A DNA stretch of 64,000 bases from Balneola sp. EhC07. Its GTDB lineage: Bacteria; Bacteroidota; Rhodothermia; Balneolales; Balneolaceae. A program made the position numbers and the translations under genes. The notes beneath the pieces are model-generated. The model saw nothing but the letters and a program-made list of their open reading frames with translations. It ran no database searches and was not told where the DNA came from. Of this stretch, positions 43,476-53,100 are shown one piece after another. The stretch covers positions 186,001 to 250,000 of the forward strand of contig NZ_LXYG01000014.1 in NCBI RefSeq assembly GCF_001650905.1, written 5' to 3'. The first letter of the stretch is position 1, and each line of letters opens with the position of its first letter.

Positions 43476-45101
43476 CTATTTACCTGTTTGGTCTTTCATT
43501 TTAGCGAAATAAGTTTTGCTGGCTACAGCTACGGTTCCTGAAAGTGCAAATAATGCTATGATATTCGGGAAGGTCATTAAACCAAGTGCAATATCACCGA
43601 TTGCCCAAACGGTTTCGAGGGCGAGTATAGCTCCCAAAAAGTGCATAACCAGATAAACCATTTTGTAATAAATAATGGACTTGTCTCCGGCAAGATATTG
43701 AATAGATCTGTCTCCGTAATAACTCCAGCTAATTGCTGTGGAGATACCGAATAAGATCACACAAATAGTTACGATATACTTTCCTCCGGCAAAAGGAAGA
43801 CCTTTTTCAAAAGCCAGAGCGGTTAGTGGCGCTCCGTTTTCTATAATAGAAGAATGCAACTCTGAAACTTCATTCCCATCAATACTTTTGGCTACATATT
43901 TGTCGTCTTCTAAAGAAATAGAACCATTAAATAATTGAGTTCTGTCTTCATCTGTGTAAAATTCTCCTGTTGGATGATCATTACGGATGACTTCTCCATT
44001 CGTTGGAACTCCATCAACTACTAATAAAGAATTACCTTGCTCAATTACATAGGTATTTTCCAGACTGGATGCTAAGAACGGAACATCATGCTTTTGTTCC
44101 CAAACACCTGTACTAACGATCACAAGTCCGGTCATTGTACAAACTACAAGCGTATCAATAAATGGTTCAAGTAGTGCTACAACACCCTCACGAACAGGTT
44201 CTTTTGTTTTAGCAGCACCGTGAGCAATAGGGGCAGAACCCTGACCGGCTTCATTCGAGAATAAACCACGTTTAATACCCCAAACTAAAGTTGTTAAGAA
44301 TACACCTGATCCAACACCAAATATTCCTGCTTCCGGAGTGAATGCGTATGATATAATAGTTTTAAAGGCGGGAATAACTTCGCTCGCGTTCATCAGAAGA
44401 ATAATTAAAGCTCCTAACACATAAATAATTGCCATTACAGGCATCAGGCTCGCGGTAACTTTACCAATTCTTTTAATTCCACCGATAATTACAACTCCAA
44501 CCAGAGAGGCAGTAACTAAACCTGTAACCCAACCCGGTACTAAGAAAGTACTTCTCATGGTGTCGGCTACTGTATTAGCCTGAACTGCATTTCCTGTAAG
44601 GAACGAACAGATTACAGCCATTGCAGCAAAAAAGATGGCAAGCCATTTCCAGTTTTGACCAAGACCTTTTTCGATGTAGTACATTGGTCCACCTGACACT
44701 GATCCATCATCATTTACCACTCTGTATTTAACAGCTAAAGTACATTCTGTGTATTTGATGGCCATACCGAAGAATGCGGTAACCCACATCCAGAAAAGAG
44801 CACCGGGTCCACCGTAGTGAATGGCGATAGCAACTCCGGCAATGTTACCAATACCAACGGTTGCTGAGAGTGCAGTGGTTAATGCTTGAAAGTGATTTAC
44901 GTCACCAACGGCATCAGGGTGATCATACTTACCCATTACGGAAAGTACACCATGACCGAACTTACGAACCTGAACAAAACCGAGGCGTAAAGTGATAAAA
45001 ATCCCGAAGCTAAGAAGAACAACTACCATAAAAGGGAAGTTGGAAGGTGTGCTCCAAACAAGGTCGTTTAAACTGTTTACAATACTTTCAAATAATTCCA
45101 T
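43476..45101 (-). CDS. Sodium:alanine/amino-acid symporter (AGCS family) with large insertion
   Basis: 541 residues, about eleven membrane helices. AGCS signatures: 'TALSATVGIGNIAGVAIAIHYGGPGALFWMWV', 'ALTTALSATVG' and 'KRGLFSNEAGQGSAPIAHGAA'. It imports alanine, glycine or similar amino acids with sodium. Unlike the usual 450-480 residue form, residues about 336-422 form an extra hydrophilic, beta-rich loop facing the periplasm. Long 5' region (about 200 bases) before the HU gene on the other strand. Confidence 0.92.
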   Translation of the reverse strand: MELFESIVNSLNDLVWSTPSNFPFMVVVLLSFGIFITLRLGFVQVRKFGHGVLSVMGKYDHPDAVGDVNHFQALTTALSATVGIGNIAGVAIAIHYGGPGALFWMWVTAFFGMAIKYTECTLAVKYRVVNDDGSVSGGPMYYIEKGLGQNWKWLAIFFAAMAVICSFLTGNAVQANTVADTMRSTFLVPGWVTGLVTASLVGVVIIGGIKRIGKVTASLMPVMAIIYVLGALIILLMNASEVIPAFKTIISYAFTPEAGIFGVGSGVFLTTLVWGIKRGLFSNEAGQGSAPIAHGAAKTKEPVREGVVALLEPFIDTLVVCTMTGLVIVSTGVWEQKHDVPFLASSLENTYVIEQGNSLLVVDGVPTNGEVIRNDHPTGEFYTDEDRTQLFNGSISLEDDKYVAKSIDGNEVSELHSSIIENGAPLTALAFEKGLPFAGGKYIVTICVILFGISTAISWSYYGDRSIQYLAGDKSIIYYKMVYLVMHFLGAILALETVWAIGDIALGLMTFPNIIALFALSGTVAVASKTYFAKMKDQTGK

Positions 45102-45300
45102 GCAATCATTTAATTTTGAATTAGTAGCTTTTTATGACCCATGAAAGTAAAAAAGATTTAGGAATAATTATTGATAACATTTTTTCTTTAACAATTTGGT
45201 CCAAAATAATAGTTATTTTAAGTGAACGATTTGAAGTAAGCTTTGTTTTTTTAAACGATTGGCTTAATAGAAAAAATAAATTTTATCAGGGATAAGAATT

Positions 45301-45594
45301 ATGACAAAAGCGGACATCGTAGATATTATATCATCATCAGTAGGGCTAACAAAAGTAGAAACAGAGGCTGTGGTTAATGGTTTCATGGAAACTGTTATAG
45401 ACGCCATGAAAAGAGGCGAGCATATTGAATTGCGTGGCTTTGGAAGCTTTAAAGTAGTTAAACGCGCTCAAAGAGTGGCGAGGAATCCGAAAACAAATGA
45501 AGAAGTTATTGTACCGGAGCAGTATGCACCTATGTTAAAAATGTCGAAAGACTTTAAAGAAGCTGTAAACGAAAGTATGTCAGAAAAAAAATGA
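45301..45594 (+). CDS. HU/IHF family DNA-binding protein
   Basis: 97-residue nucleoid protein: 'TKADIVDIISSSVGLTKVETEAVVNGFMETVIDAMKRGEHIELRGFGSFKVVKRAQRVARNPKTNEEV' with the DNA-wrapping arm 'RVARNPKT' and the intercalating Pro. Binds and bends DNA. Divergent from the AGCS symporter; an AT-rich 200-base region lies between. Followed by the tiny ribosomal-type gene. Confidence 0.95.
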   Translation: MTKADIVDIISSSVGLTKVETEAVVNGFMETVIDAMKRGEHIELRGFGSFKVVKRAQRVARNPKTNEEVIVPEQYAPMLKMSKDFKEAVNESMSEKK

Positions 45595-45676
45595 TTTAGA
45601 AAAACTTTGAAAAGTTCTTATTTTTAAAGCTAATCAATTCATAGAAATAACAATCAGAAATTTTTGGTGACCATTT

Positions 45677-45769
45677 ATGCCAAGCGGTAAAAAAAGAAAG
45701 CGTTCAAAAATTGCAAAGCACAAACGCAAGAAGCGTCTGAGAAAAAACAGACACAAGAAGAAGAAATAA
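45677..45769 (+). CDS. 30-residue basic COX24/AURKAIP1-type ribosomal mini-protein
   Basis: Short gene: MPSGKKRKRSKIAKHKRKKR then LRKNRHKKKK. Two-thirds of residues are Lys or Arg. It matches the C-terminal COX24/AURKAIP1 (mS38, bS22-like) motif found as a free-standing small protein in Bacteroidota, thought to bind the small ribosomal subunit. The ATG at 45677 is 83 bases after the HU stop, and a strong terminator follows at once. Too short for usual gene finders. Confidence 0.85.
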   Translation: MPSGKKRKRSKIAKHKRKKRLRKNRHKKKK

Positions 45770-45774
45770 TTTTC

Positions 45775-45806
45775 AGGCTCTGATTAAATCAATCAGAGCC
45801 TTTTTT
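45775..45806 (+). terminator. Rho-independent terminator after the COX24-type gene
   Basis: 11-bp stem AGGCTCTGATT / AATCAGAGCCT with a 5-base loop followed by six T. It ends the HU/COX24 transcript; its T-tract overlaps the stop codon of the convergent DUF2007 gene. Confidence 0.85.
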
Positions 45807-46224
45807 ATGTTCGTTTGTTTTCATTCCACTTGTACTTGCAGCGTTTGCAATAGTAGTATGGATTAGAGCTGAATAAAAACAAAGTAGTAATAAAGAATGT
45901 GAGCAAAGCCTTAACAAGAGTAACAGGCTTATTTGTTACTAACTCTGATTGACATCTGGGGCAACGTATCTTTTCGATTTCTACACTTGGGTCATTAATA
46001 AGTTTTAAGAAGTCCTGAATGATAAGTTCAGCTTCTTTAAGGTCCATATCTGCTACTGCCAGTCTGTTACCACCTATAGCAATTGCGGATCCAAAATTTG
46101 AAGTGCTTGTATTACTATCAAGAAGAAAAGCCGGGATGTCGGAATCTTCCAGTATCGATTTTGCTGCATACGCATCATTCGGATTATAGAAACTATGAAC
46201 TACAACCAATTTTGGCTGATCCAT
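45805..46224 (-). CDS. DUF2007-domain protein with membrane segment and zinc ribbon
   Basis: 139 residues. The N-terminal DUF2007-type domain (about 5-72: 'LVVVHSFYNPNDAYAAKSILEDSDIPAFLLDS') is followed by a split zinc ribbon, 'CPRCQS' and 'CKRCKYKW', that brackets a hydrophobic helix (about 103-120). The fused arrangement suggests a membrane-attached sensor or assembly factor; function unknown. Co-encoded with the following unknown gene (one-base overlap). Confidence 0.75.
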   Translation of the reverse strand: MDQPKLVVVHSFYNPNDAYAAKSILEDSDIPAFLLDSNTSTSNFGSAIAIGGNRLAVADMDLKEAELIIQDFLKLINDPSVEIEKIRCPRCQSELVTNKPVTLVKALLTFFITTLFLFSSNPYYYCKRCKYKWNENKRT

Positions 46225-46877
46225 TAAGCAGCAACAGCTTTAGATAAGATTTCGTCAGAAATATTGATAACCTTATTTGCTTTGAACAGCAATTCATGTA
46301 AACGTCGGCTTACAAGTTGGTTAACCTCAAGTAAGTTTTTTGGGGTATCAATTTGATATTGAAAATAGGAGATCAAGTTTATGGCAGATAAGTACTTTCC
46401 ATCCTGGTCGCCTTCAATTTCAACATGCCAACGTGTAATTATATCATCTTTTGCTAATAAACTATTTACATCTTTGCTTACCGATTCCATCCATCTGCTG
46501 GCACTTTCAACCCGGTAATTTCCATTTTTGTCTGTCTCGATAGGCTGACAGGTATGTTCATCAAAAAGCCATGCTATTTCAACATCAATGGTTGGAGTAA
46601 GGCTGGTGTTTTTAAGCTTATCCATTTCTAAGAAGGGATGAGATTCCATACCCTCAAGTTTTTTTGCTAGCGCAGTTTCTCTGAAGCTGTCCCAATCAAA
46701 ATTAATTGAAAGTGCACGAATGAAAGGAGAAATTTTTGAAAGATTTATTTCCAATTCTAAACCGGTGGCATTTATTTTACTATTTTCCCAAGTCTTAAAC
46801 ATATCGGTTGATATTCCTCTTTTCTCTAAGTTGGTATCAACAGTGTTTATTATCGAATTAAAAATAGGATATTGCAT
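46224..46877 (-). CDS. Conserved hypothetical protein
   Basis: 217 residues, soluble and acidic, no signal peptide. Notable stretches are 'LSINFDWDSFRETALAKKLEGM' and 'ITRWHVEIEGDQDGKYLSAINLISYFQYQ'. I do not recognise a family. It is the upstream partner of the DUF2007 gene and divergent from the NFACT gene, 44 bases away. Confidence 0.6.
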   Translation of the reverse strand: MQYPIFNSIINTVDTNLEKRGISTDMFKTWENSKINATGLELEINLSKISPFIRALSINFDWDSFRETALAKKLEGMESHPFLEMDKLKNTSLTPTIDVEIAWLFDEHTCQPIETDKNGNYRVESASRWMESVSKDVNSLLAKDDIITRWHVEIEGDQDGKYLSAINLISYFQYQIDTPKNLLEVNQLVSRRLHELLFKANKVINISDEILSKAVAA

Positions 46878-46921
46878 AAACCTCTTTATTTGAAATCAGT
46901 ATTTAAAACCTAAAGCTCTCT

Positions 46922-48496
46922 TTGAATTATTACGAACTAAAATATTTAAAGGAATTCATTAAATCCAAAATTGTTGGTAAAAAAATTGTTTTAGCCAACA
47001 CTAGATATAAAAATCTAATAGAGTTTTTTATAGAAGGAGAAGATGAAAACCATCATAAACTGGTATTCAGTACCAGTCCCGGAAATATGGCTTTGTTTCT
47101 GGATCATTATTCTAACCCTAAGAAAAAAAATACCATAGCGTTTTTCGAGGATATCTATGATCTGAAGATAGAAAATGTGAAGCTTGCAGAGACAGATCGA
47201 ATATTTACAATCTGTATTCAGGATAATTTTGAACTCATCTTTAAAATTTTCGGAAATAATGGGAATGTGATGCTAGCAAAAGGGGGGGAGGTAATTGAGT
47301 CTTTCAAAGGCAATGATATTGAGGAAATAGAAACGCCGGATGAAAAAGAGATCGATCTGTTCGAAAATGTGAATATGGATAAGTCTCCCAAACAAATACT
47401 TACTTCTCTGAATCCATTAATTCCCAGAGGAAATCTTTCTGAGCTTATTAAGGAATATCATGTAGATGAAATGAACAGTGATGAAATTATTTCATTCACA
47501 AGAAAACTTACTTCTGAAGTTGATACTAATCCATCATGGAGGTTACTGGAAACCGGTAATACTTCCATATTCAGTGAAGAAATACTTCCTTTAAAAACAG
47601 CAAGGTTCTTTGATTCTATCAATGACCTGGTTGCTTACAGGTATAAAAACTATTCTCATGATCAGAGATTAAGGCAACAAAAGGGAGAGCTGCTTAAGAA
47701 ATTAAAAAGACAGCTTAAGAGAACCCTGTCAGGTTTACGTAATCTTGACAAGGCTGATAAAGGCTTGGAAAGAGCAGATAGATATGAGAAGTTTGGTCAT
47801 CTTTTGATGGCGAATGGTCATTTGAAACCTGAAGATGATTCAAAAATAATAGTTAATGATCTGTATGATGAGGAAAAGGAAATAGAAATTCCATTAGATA
47901 AAAAACTCTCAGTTATTGAAAATGCTGAAAAATATTATTCAAAATCTAAAAACTCGATCCGGTCTTACGAAGAAGCTCTGGAAAGAATTCCAATATTAGA
48001 ACAAAGAAAAGAACTGATTGAAGACCTTAAAAAGGAAATAGAAGAGTTCAATAGCTTGAGGAATTTTAATGACTGGAAGAAAGATAATATCAAAGCTCTG
48101 AAGGAATTAAATATTTCTGAAGATGAAAAACAGGAACCCGATTTACCATTTCATACACTTGAAGTGAGTAACTATCCTGTTTGGATCGGTAAAAATGCCA
48201 AGAGCAATGATAAACTCGTACAAATGGCTCACAAAGAAGATATTTGGTTGCACGCCCGAAAAGTGGCCGGGTCACATGCATTAATTAGAATGGGAAATGA
48301 TAAGGGAATGCCTCCTAAAAGTGTGATTTTAGAAGTAGCTTCTTTTGCAGCTTATAATTCAAAAGCGAAAGGTGCAGAAGTTGTACCTGTTATTGTTACC
48401 AAGAAAAAATACGTTCGTAAGCCGAAAGGAGCTCCTGCCGGGGCAGTTCTTGTGGATAAGGAAGAAGTTGAATTTGTTAGCCCTAAAAGGCCTTAG
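46922..48496 (+). CDS. NFACT family protein (RqcH/Rqc2-type, ribosome quality control)
   Basis: 524 residues. NFACT-N domain at the start ('YYELKYLKEFIKSKIVGKKI', 'MALFLD'), a charged middle with helix-hairpin and long coiled coils (about 240-390), and the NFACT-R RNA-binding domain at about 405-510: 'EVSNYPVWIGKNAKSNDKLVQMAHKEDIWLHARKVAGSHALIR' and 'SKAKGAEVVPVIVTKKKYVRKPKGAPAG'. Homologues recruit tRNA-Ala to stalled 50S subunits to add alanine tails. The start is TTG. First gene of a long plus-strand run. Confidence 0.88.
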   Translation: MNYYELKYLKEFIKSKIVGKKIVLANTRYKNLIEFFIEGEDENHHKLVFSTSPGNMALFLDHYSNPKKKNTIAFFEDIYDLKIENVKLAETDRIFTICIQDNFELIFKIFGNNGNVMLAKGGEVIESFKGNDIEEIETPDEKEIDLFENVNMDKSPKQILTSLNPLIPRGNLSELIKEYHVDEMNSDEIISFTRKLTSEVDTNPSWRLLETGNTSIFSEEILPLKTARFFDSINDLVAYRYKNYSHDQRLRQQKGELLKKLKRQLKRTLSGLRNLDKADKGLERADRYEKFGHLLMANGHLKPEDDSKIIVNDLYDEEKEIEIPLDKKLSVIENAEKYYSKSKNSIRSYEEALERIPILEQRKELIEDLKKEIEEFNSLRNFNDWKKDNIKALKELNISEDEKQEPDLPFHTLEVSNYPVWIGKNAKSNDKLVQMAHKEDIWLHARKVAGSHALIRMGNDKGMPPKSVILEVASFAAYNSKAKGAEVVPVIVTKKKYVRKPKGAPAGAVLVDKEEVEFVSPKRP

Positions 48497-48498
48497 AG

Positions 48499-49062
48499 AT
48501 GAATGATTACAGGTTAAAGAAGTTTCAGGGTAGTTTTTATTTGACCGGATTTATGGGAGCGGGGAAAAGTGCTATTGGATCACGGTTAGCAAAGAACCTG
48601 GAACTGCCATTTCATGATCTGGATAAGTACTTGGTTAAAAAAGAAGGAAAAACTATTCCGGAAATATTTAAAGAGCATGGAGAAGAATATTTCAGAGAAA
48701 AGGAATGGGAATACCTTTTAGAGCTAACCAAAGCCTTTAAAGGAGTGGTAGCATTAGGAGGGGGAGCATTACAAAATCAACGCATAGTAGATCATTTAAA
48801 ACTGCACGGTTTAATTGTATTTCTAGACACTCCTATGGATGTGATCTTGGACCGTGTTCTACGAAATCCTAAACGCCCGATAGTTCGAAATAGTGATGGT
48901 GAAATTAAATCAAGAGAAACGCTTAAAAATGAGCTGGAAACCTTATATTCAAATAGAATTGAATTCTACAATCAGGCTCAGGTTAAACTCACTACTACCG
49001 GAAAAGATGATAAATCTTTAGTAGTGGACAGACTAATAGAAAAAATTAAACAACATGTCTAA
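48499..49062 (+). CDS. aroK: Shikimate kinase
   Basis: Phosphorylates shikimate in aromatic amino-acid synthesis. The 187 residues have P-loop GFMGAGKS at 17-24, 'DLDKYLVKKEG' and 'EEYFREKEWEYL' as shikimate-binding parts, and 'VVALGGGALQNQ'. Length slightly above the usual because of an N-terminal extension (1-12). Starts two bases after the NFACT stop and overlaps aroB by eight. Confidence 0.95.
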   Translation: MNDYRLKKFQGSFYLTGFMGAGKSAIGSRLAKNLELPFHDLDKYLVKKEGKTIPEIFKEHGEEYFREKEWEYLLELTKAFKGVVALGGGALQNQRIVDHLKLHGLIVFLDTPMDVILDRVLRNPKRPIVRNSDGEIKSRETLKNELETLYSNRIEFYNQAQVKLTTTGKDDKSLVVDRLIEKIKQHV

Positions 49063-50146
49063 GCGTATTCAATTGAATACAAATTACTCAAAGGATCATC
49101 AAATAGTGGTTGGTTATAAGCTTGAAGATGAGATCATTAGTTTTTTATCGGATAATTTCAGCCTTAAAAAGGCAGTATTCATTGTCGATGAGAATGTTCT
49201 TGGTCTATATCAGAATAGCTATATAAGTAGTTTAAAAGTACTATTTGATGAGGTAGTTTTATGTTCAGTGCCTGAAGGTGAACAAAGTAAAAGCTTAAGC
49301 CAATACACGGATATCGTAGATACAATTCTGAAATCGAAAGTAGAGCGGTCTACTCCGGTCATTGTTATTGGTGGAGGTGTTACAGGGGATTTGGGAGGCT
49401 TTGCAGCTGCTTCTACACTAAGAGGCATGCCACTAATTCATATTCCTACTTCACTATTAGCAATGGTTGATAGTTCAATTGGCGGAAAAACAGGGATAAA
49501 CCATTCGGTTGGTAAAAATCTGATCGGTGCATTTTACAGTCCCGTAGCTGTTTTTGCTGATTTGCAGTTTTTGGAAACACTTCCTCAAAAAGAGATAGCT
49601 AATGGCTTGGGCGAAGTTATTAAGTATGGGATGATTAGCACTCCAAGTATTATTGAAGATTTAGAAAAACTCCCGATTTCAAAACCATTTGTGTATTCAA
49701 AAGATTGGGAACATTTAGTAGCAATTTGCGCTAAAATTAAAGCTGATATTGTGGCAAAGGATTTTAAAGAATCGGGACTGAGAGAAATCCTGAACTTTGG
49801 ACACACTTTTGCACATGTGATCGAAAGAGTTTGTGGATACGAGAATTCTTCTCATGGAGAAGCAGTGTTCATGGGTATGTGGGGAGCAGTAAAATTATCT
49901 AATTTATTAGGATTTAATATTGATATTGCCAATTTATCTGTGTTCAGAGCGTTATACACTTCGAAATTTGACCCTGAAGAATCGGTAGCAGAACTAACGG
50001 AACTGATGCTGCATGACAAGAAAGTAAAAGACGGCTCGATCAAAGTAATTATGTTGGAAAAACCGGGAGTTGCTAGATCCAGGATCATACAGGATGTATC
50101 AGTAATTCAAGAATCATGGAAATTTATAATTGAGGAATTTAAATAA
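49055..50146 (+). CDS. aroB: 3-Dehydroquinate synthase
   Basis: Converts DAHP to 3-dehydroquinate. The 363 residues show NAD-binding 'VIVIGGGVTGDLGGFAAASTLRGMPLIHIPTSLLAMVDSSIGGKTGINH' and metal-binding His/Glu in 'NFGHTFAHVIE' and 'SHGEAVFMGM'. The length is normal. The start overlaps aroK. Two early/late shikimate steps in one transcript with envelope genes after it. Confidence 0.96.
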   Translation: MSKRIQLNTNYSKDHQIVVGYKLEDEIISFLSDNFSLKKAVFIVDENVLGLYQNSYISSLKVLFDEVVLCSVPEGEQSKSLSQYTDIVDTILKSKVERSTPVIVIGGGVTGDLGGFAAASTLRGMPLIHIPTSLLAMVDSSIGGKTGINHSVGKNLIGAFYSPVAVFADLQFLETLPQKEIANGLGEVIKYGMISTPSIIEDLEKLPISKPFVYSKDWEHLVAICAKIKADIVAKDFKESGLREILNFGHTFAHVIERVCGYENSSHGEAVFMGMWGAVKLSNLLGFNIDIANLSVFRALYTSKFDPEESVAELTELMLHDKKVKDGSIKVIMLEKPGVARSRIIQDVSVIQESWKFIIEEFK

Positions 50147-53100
50147 GTGCCCGTAGTTAGATGGCTACATAGAGTTTGGAATGCCTTTTGGGCTATTACA
50201 GTAGCAACAGTTTTAACATTGTTGGTTGCAGTTGGAATATTGTTTGGATTAATCCAGATGGAACCTGCAAAGTCGTATTTAGCAACCCGAATAGAAACTA
50301 ACTTTAGCGAAAAATATAACGGAGTTTTTACCATAGGAGAGTTGGATGGATTAATTCCATTCAGAATAGAACTTAAAGACGTAAACCTATATCCGGATTC
50401 TTCCAGTATTGTACCAGTATTTAAAAGTGATAGCGTTTCAGCTAATTTAAATGTTCCGGCTCTGTTTCAGCAGAGATTTATTGTAACCGGTCTTAATATT
50501 ACTTCTCCAACTGTTTTAATAGATCCAGAGTCTGATATTTCTTTGTTATATGCCCTTAAAAAAAAGAATACCAACATACCTGTTGCTGACAGCTCTGAAA
50601 TAAAATCCCCGTTTTTTGAAATACTGGCACCGAATGTAACTATAACAAGCGGACAAATTTTGATCCGCAATGCATATAAACCAACCGAGTTTACTTCAAA
50701 CTCCGACAGTTTGGTTATAGATGATCTGGATTTGTCAATGTATTTTGAATACAAACAAGACGAACGGTTTCTTGATATTGAAAGGCTTTCATTCACCTCA
50801 AACGAAATTGCTTTAGGAAGAAGTCAGGTTTTTGGTCAAATTTATAGCGATAACAGATATCTGGAATTCAATTCATTTAACTTTATAAACCAGGATTCAT
50901 ACCTGAACTTTACTGGTCGTATTGATGGGATCAATATCTTTGAATTGGACTTTCTTCAACAACTCAGAGAGGCAGAGTATGATCTGGATATAGAAGAATT
51001 TTCTCTATCTGAAGATCGTATAAATAAGCTATTACCGGAGTGGCCCTCCTTTAGATTTCCACTATTTGTGAAAGCTGATTTTTCAGGCGGAATTGAAGAG
51101 GTTGATGTAAATACTACAAGAATTGAATATGGGAATTCGTCAATTAATGCTTCTGGTAAGCTATTTAATTTTGACAAAAATAATCCTTTCCGTTACGATC
51201 TTCAGTTCACAGATGTGGTTCTGGATACTTCTAATGTTCAGGATTTTTACCCTGAAATAAATAAATACCAACTCGAAGCAATATCAAACACCACATTAAC
51301 AGCTGGCTTGACAGGGGACCTGACGAATACAGAAGGCAGTTTTACAAGCAAAGGTAAAAGAGGCTCAATCTCACTTACCGGAAGTATGGGATTTGCAGAT
51401 GAAAAGATCTTAAATGTACAGTTTGAAACAGATTCCTTGAATATCGGAAACCTGGTTGGTGACTTTATTAAGAATACAAATATAACTTCAAAAGGGGAGT
51501 TTAAAACGTCTGATTATAAAGACCTTACAAGTTTCGACCTTTTTAATTTTTCTTCAAAAGATGTGGTTGTAAATGATTCTACGTTTTCTTTGGTAGAATT
51601 AAGTGCTACAGGTAAGAATAAAGTAATAACTCCTGACTTTTTAGTGAGAGCCCGCGATGGCACACTCGAAGGAAAAGGAGAATTTGATTTTTCAAATGAA
51701 TCAAGCTCATTCAAGCTGGATGGAAAGGGAAATAATCTAAGCTTACAATATTTTATTCAATCTGAAAATTTAGCTGACGTTCAGATGGACATCGAATACC
51801 AAGCAGACTTCAAAGGAACTTCATTAAATGATGCAACCGGGGTGCTTAATGTTAATATTCCTTTCTCAACCTCTAATGGTGATACACTTAAACCACAATT
51901 ACTGTATGCAGATGTAACCAATCTTACCTCTTCAAACCGATCAATTCGTGTAACAACTACTGTACTGGATGTAAGTTTGGAAGGTAATTTTATGATCACA
52001 AATCTTCTTCCTTTAGCAAAACATTGGGCTGGTTTTTTTAAGGAGCGCTTAGAAGAAGAGTTTTTTACAGAGACATTCACAGATACAAAATTGAAAGTCG
52101 GTAAAGGATTAGGCAATCAGGATTTTAACATAACCGCACAATTGAAAGATGTTAATTTGGTTCAAAAATACTATCCTGAATTTCCTGATATGGTTGCATC
52201 AACTCGACTGACTTCGAATGTGACTGCTGATACAACACGGCTTTTATTTAATGCGGATATATTTGATTCAAAATTTCAGTTGGGAGAATTTGAAGCAGAT
52301 TCCATCAGAACACAACTAACAGGTAGTTTCAGATATAACCAGTCTCTGAAAGATTTTTCAAACTTTTTGGTAAGCGTAGATATAGCCCGTTTTAACACAC
52401 CTTATTTTGACACACAAGGATTTAATTTCAATTTTGATATGACTGAAGATACCGTCATACTTAATAATAATATTGAAGTTATAGGAAATGATGCTGCACT
52501 TTTACTTTCGAGTACATCAGCCTTTTCGGATACAGCAATAGTTACAAGTATAAATGAGTTCAGGCTTGGATCAGAGGTTTATTCATGGGAAAATAGAGAT
52601 GAACCGCGATTAACTTATACCAACAATGAAAAACTGGTTTTTGAGAACTTTACTTTTCAGAACCGGGAAGAATTATTTAATGTAGAAGGCGCATTCAGTA
52701 ATGAAGTGACAGATTCCGTAAACTACTTTTTCAGAGGTGTAAAGTTAGATAGAATATCAGATCTGATAAATGGAAAAGTAGATTTCGGCGGGAATTTGAA
52801 TGGTGTTTTTACTACCAGAACGTTAACTAAAATTCCTACAGTTGAAGGAAATATAAACCTGAACGCCTTTTCCTTAAACGACCAAACGGTAGGCGATTTT
52901 GCAATTTCCAGTGTTTTCAATAAAGACTTAAACAGATTCGATACAAACATAAGTGTTACTACCGATTCAACAATATATCCTGAATATTTTCAAAGAAATG
53001 ACAGGGAAGGTCAAAATCTGGAATTTTCTGGCTATGTATTAGCTCCTGTAAACGGTGAATTCCCTAAAGCCGATTCACTTTATAGTTTTGATCTGGATTT

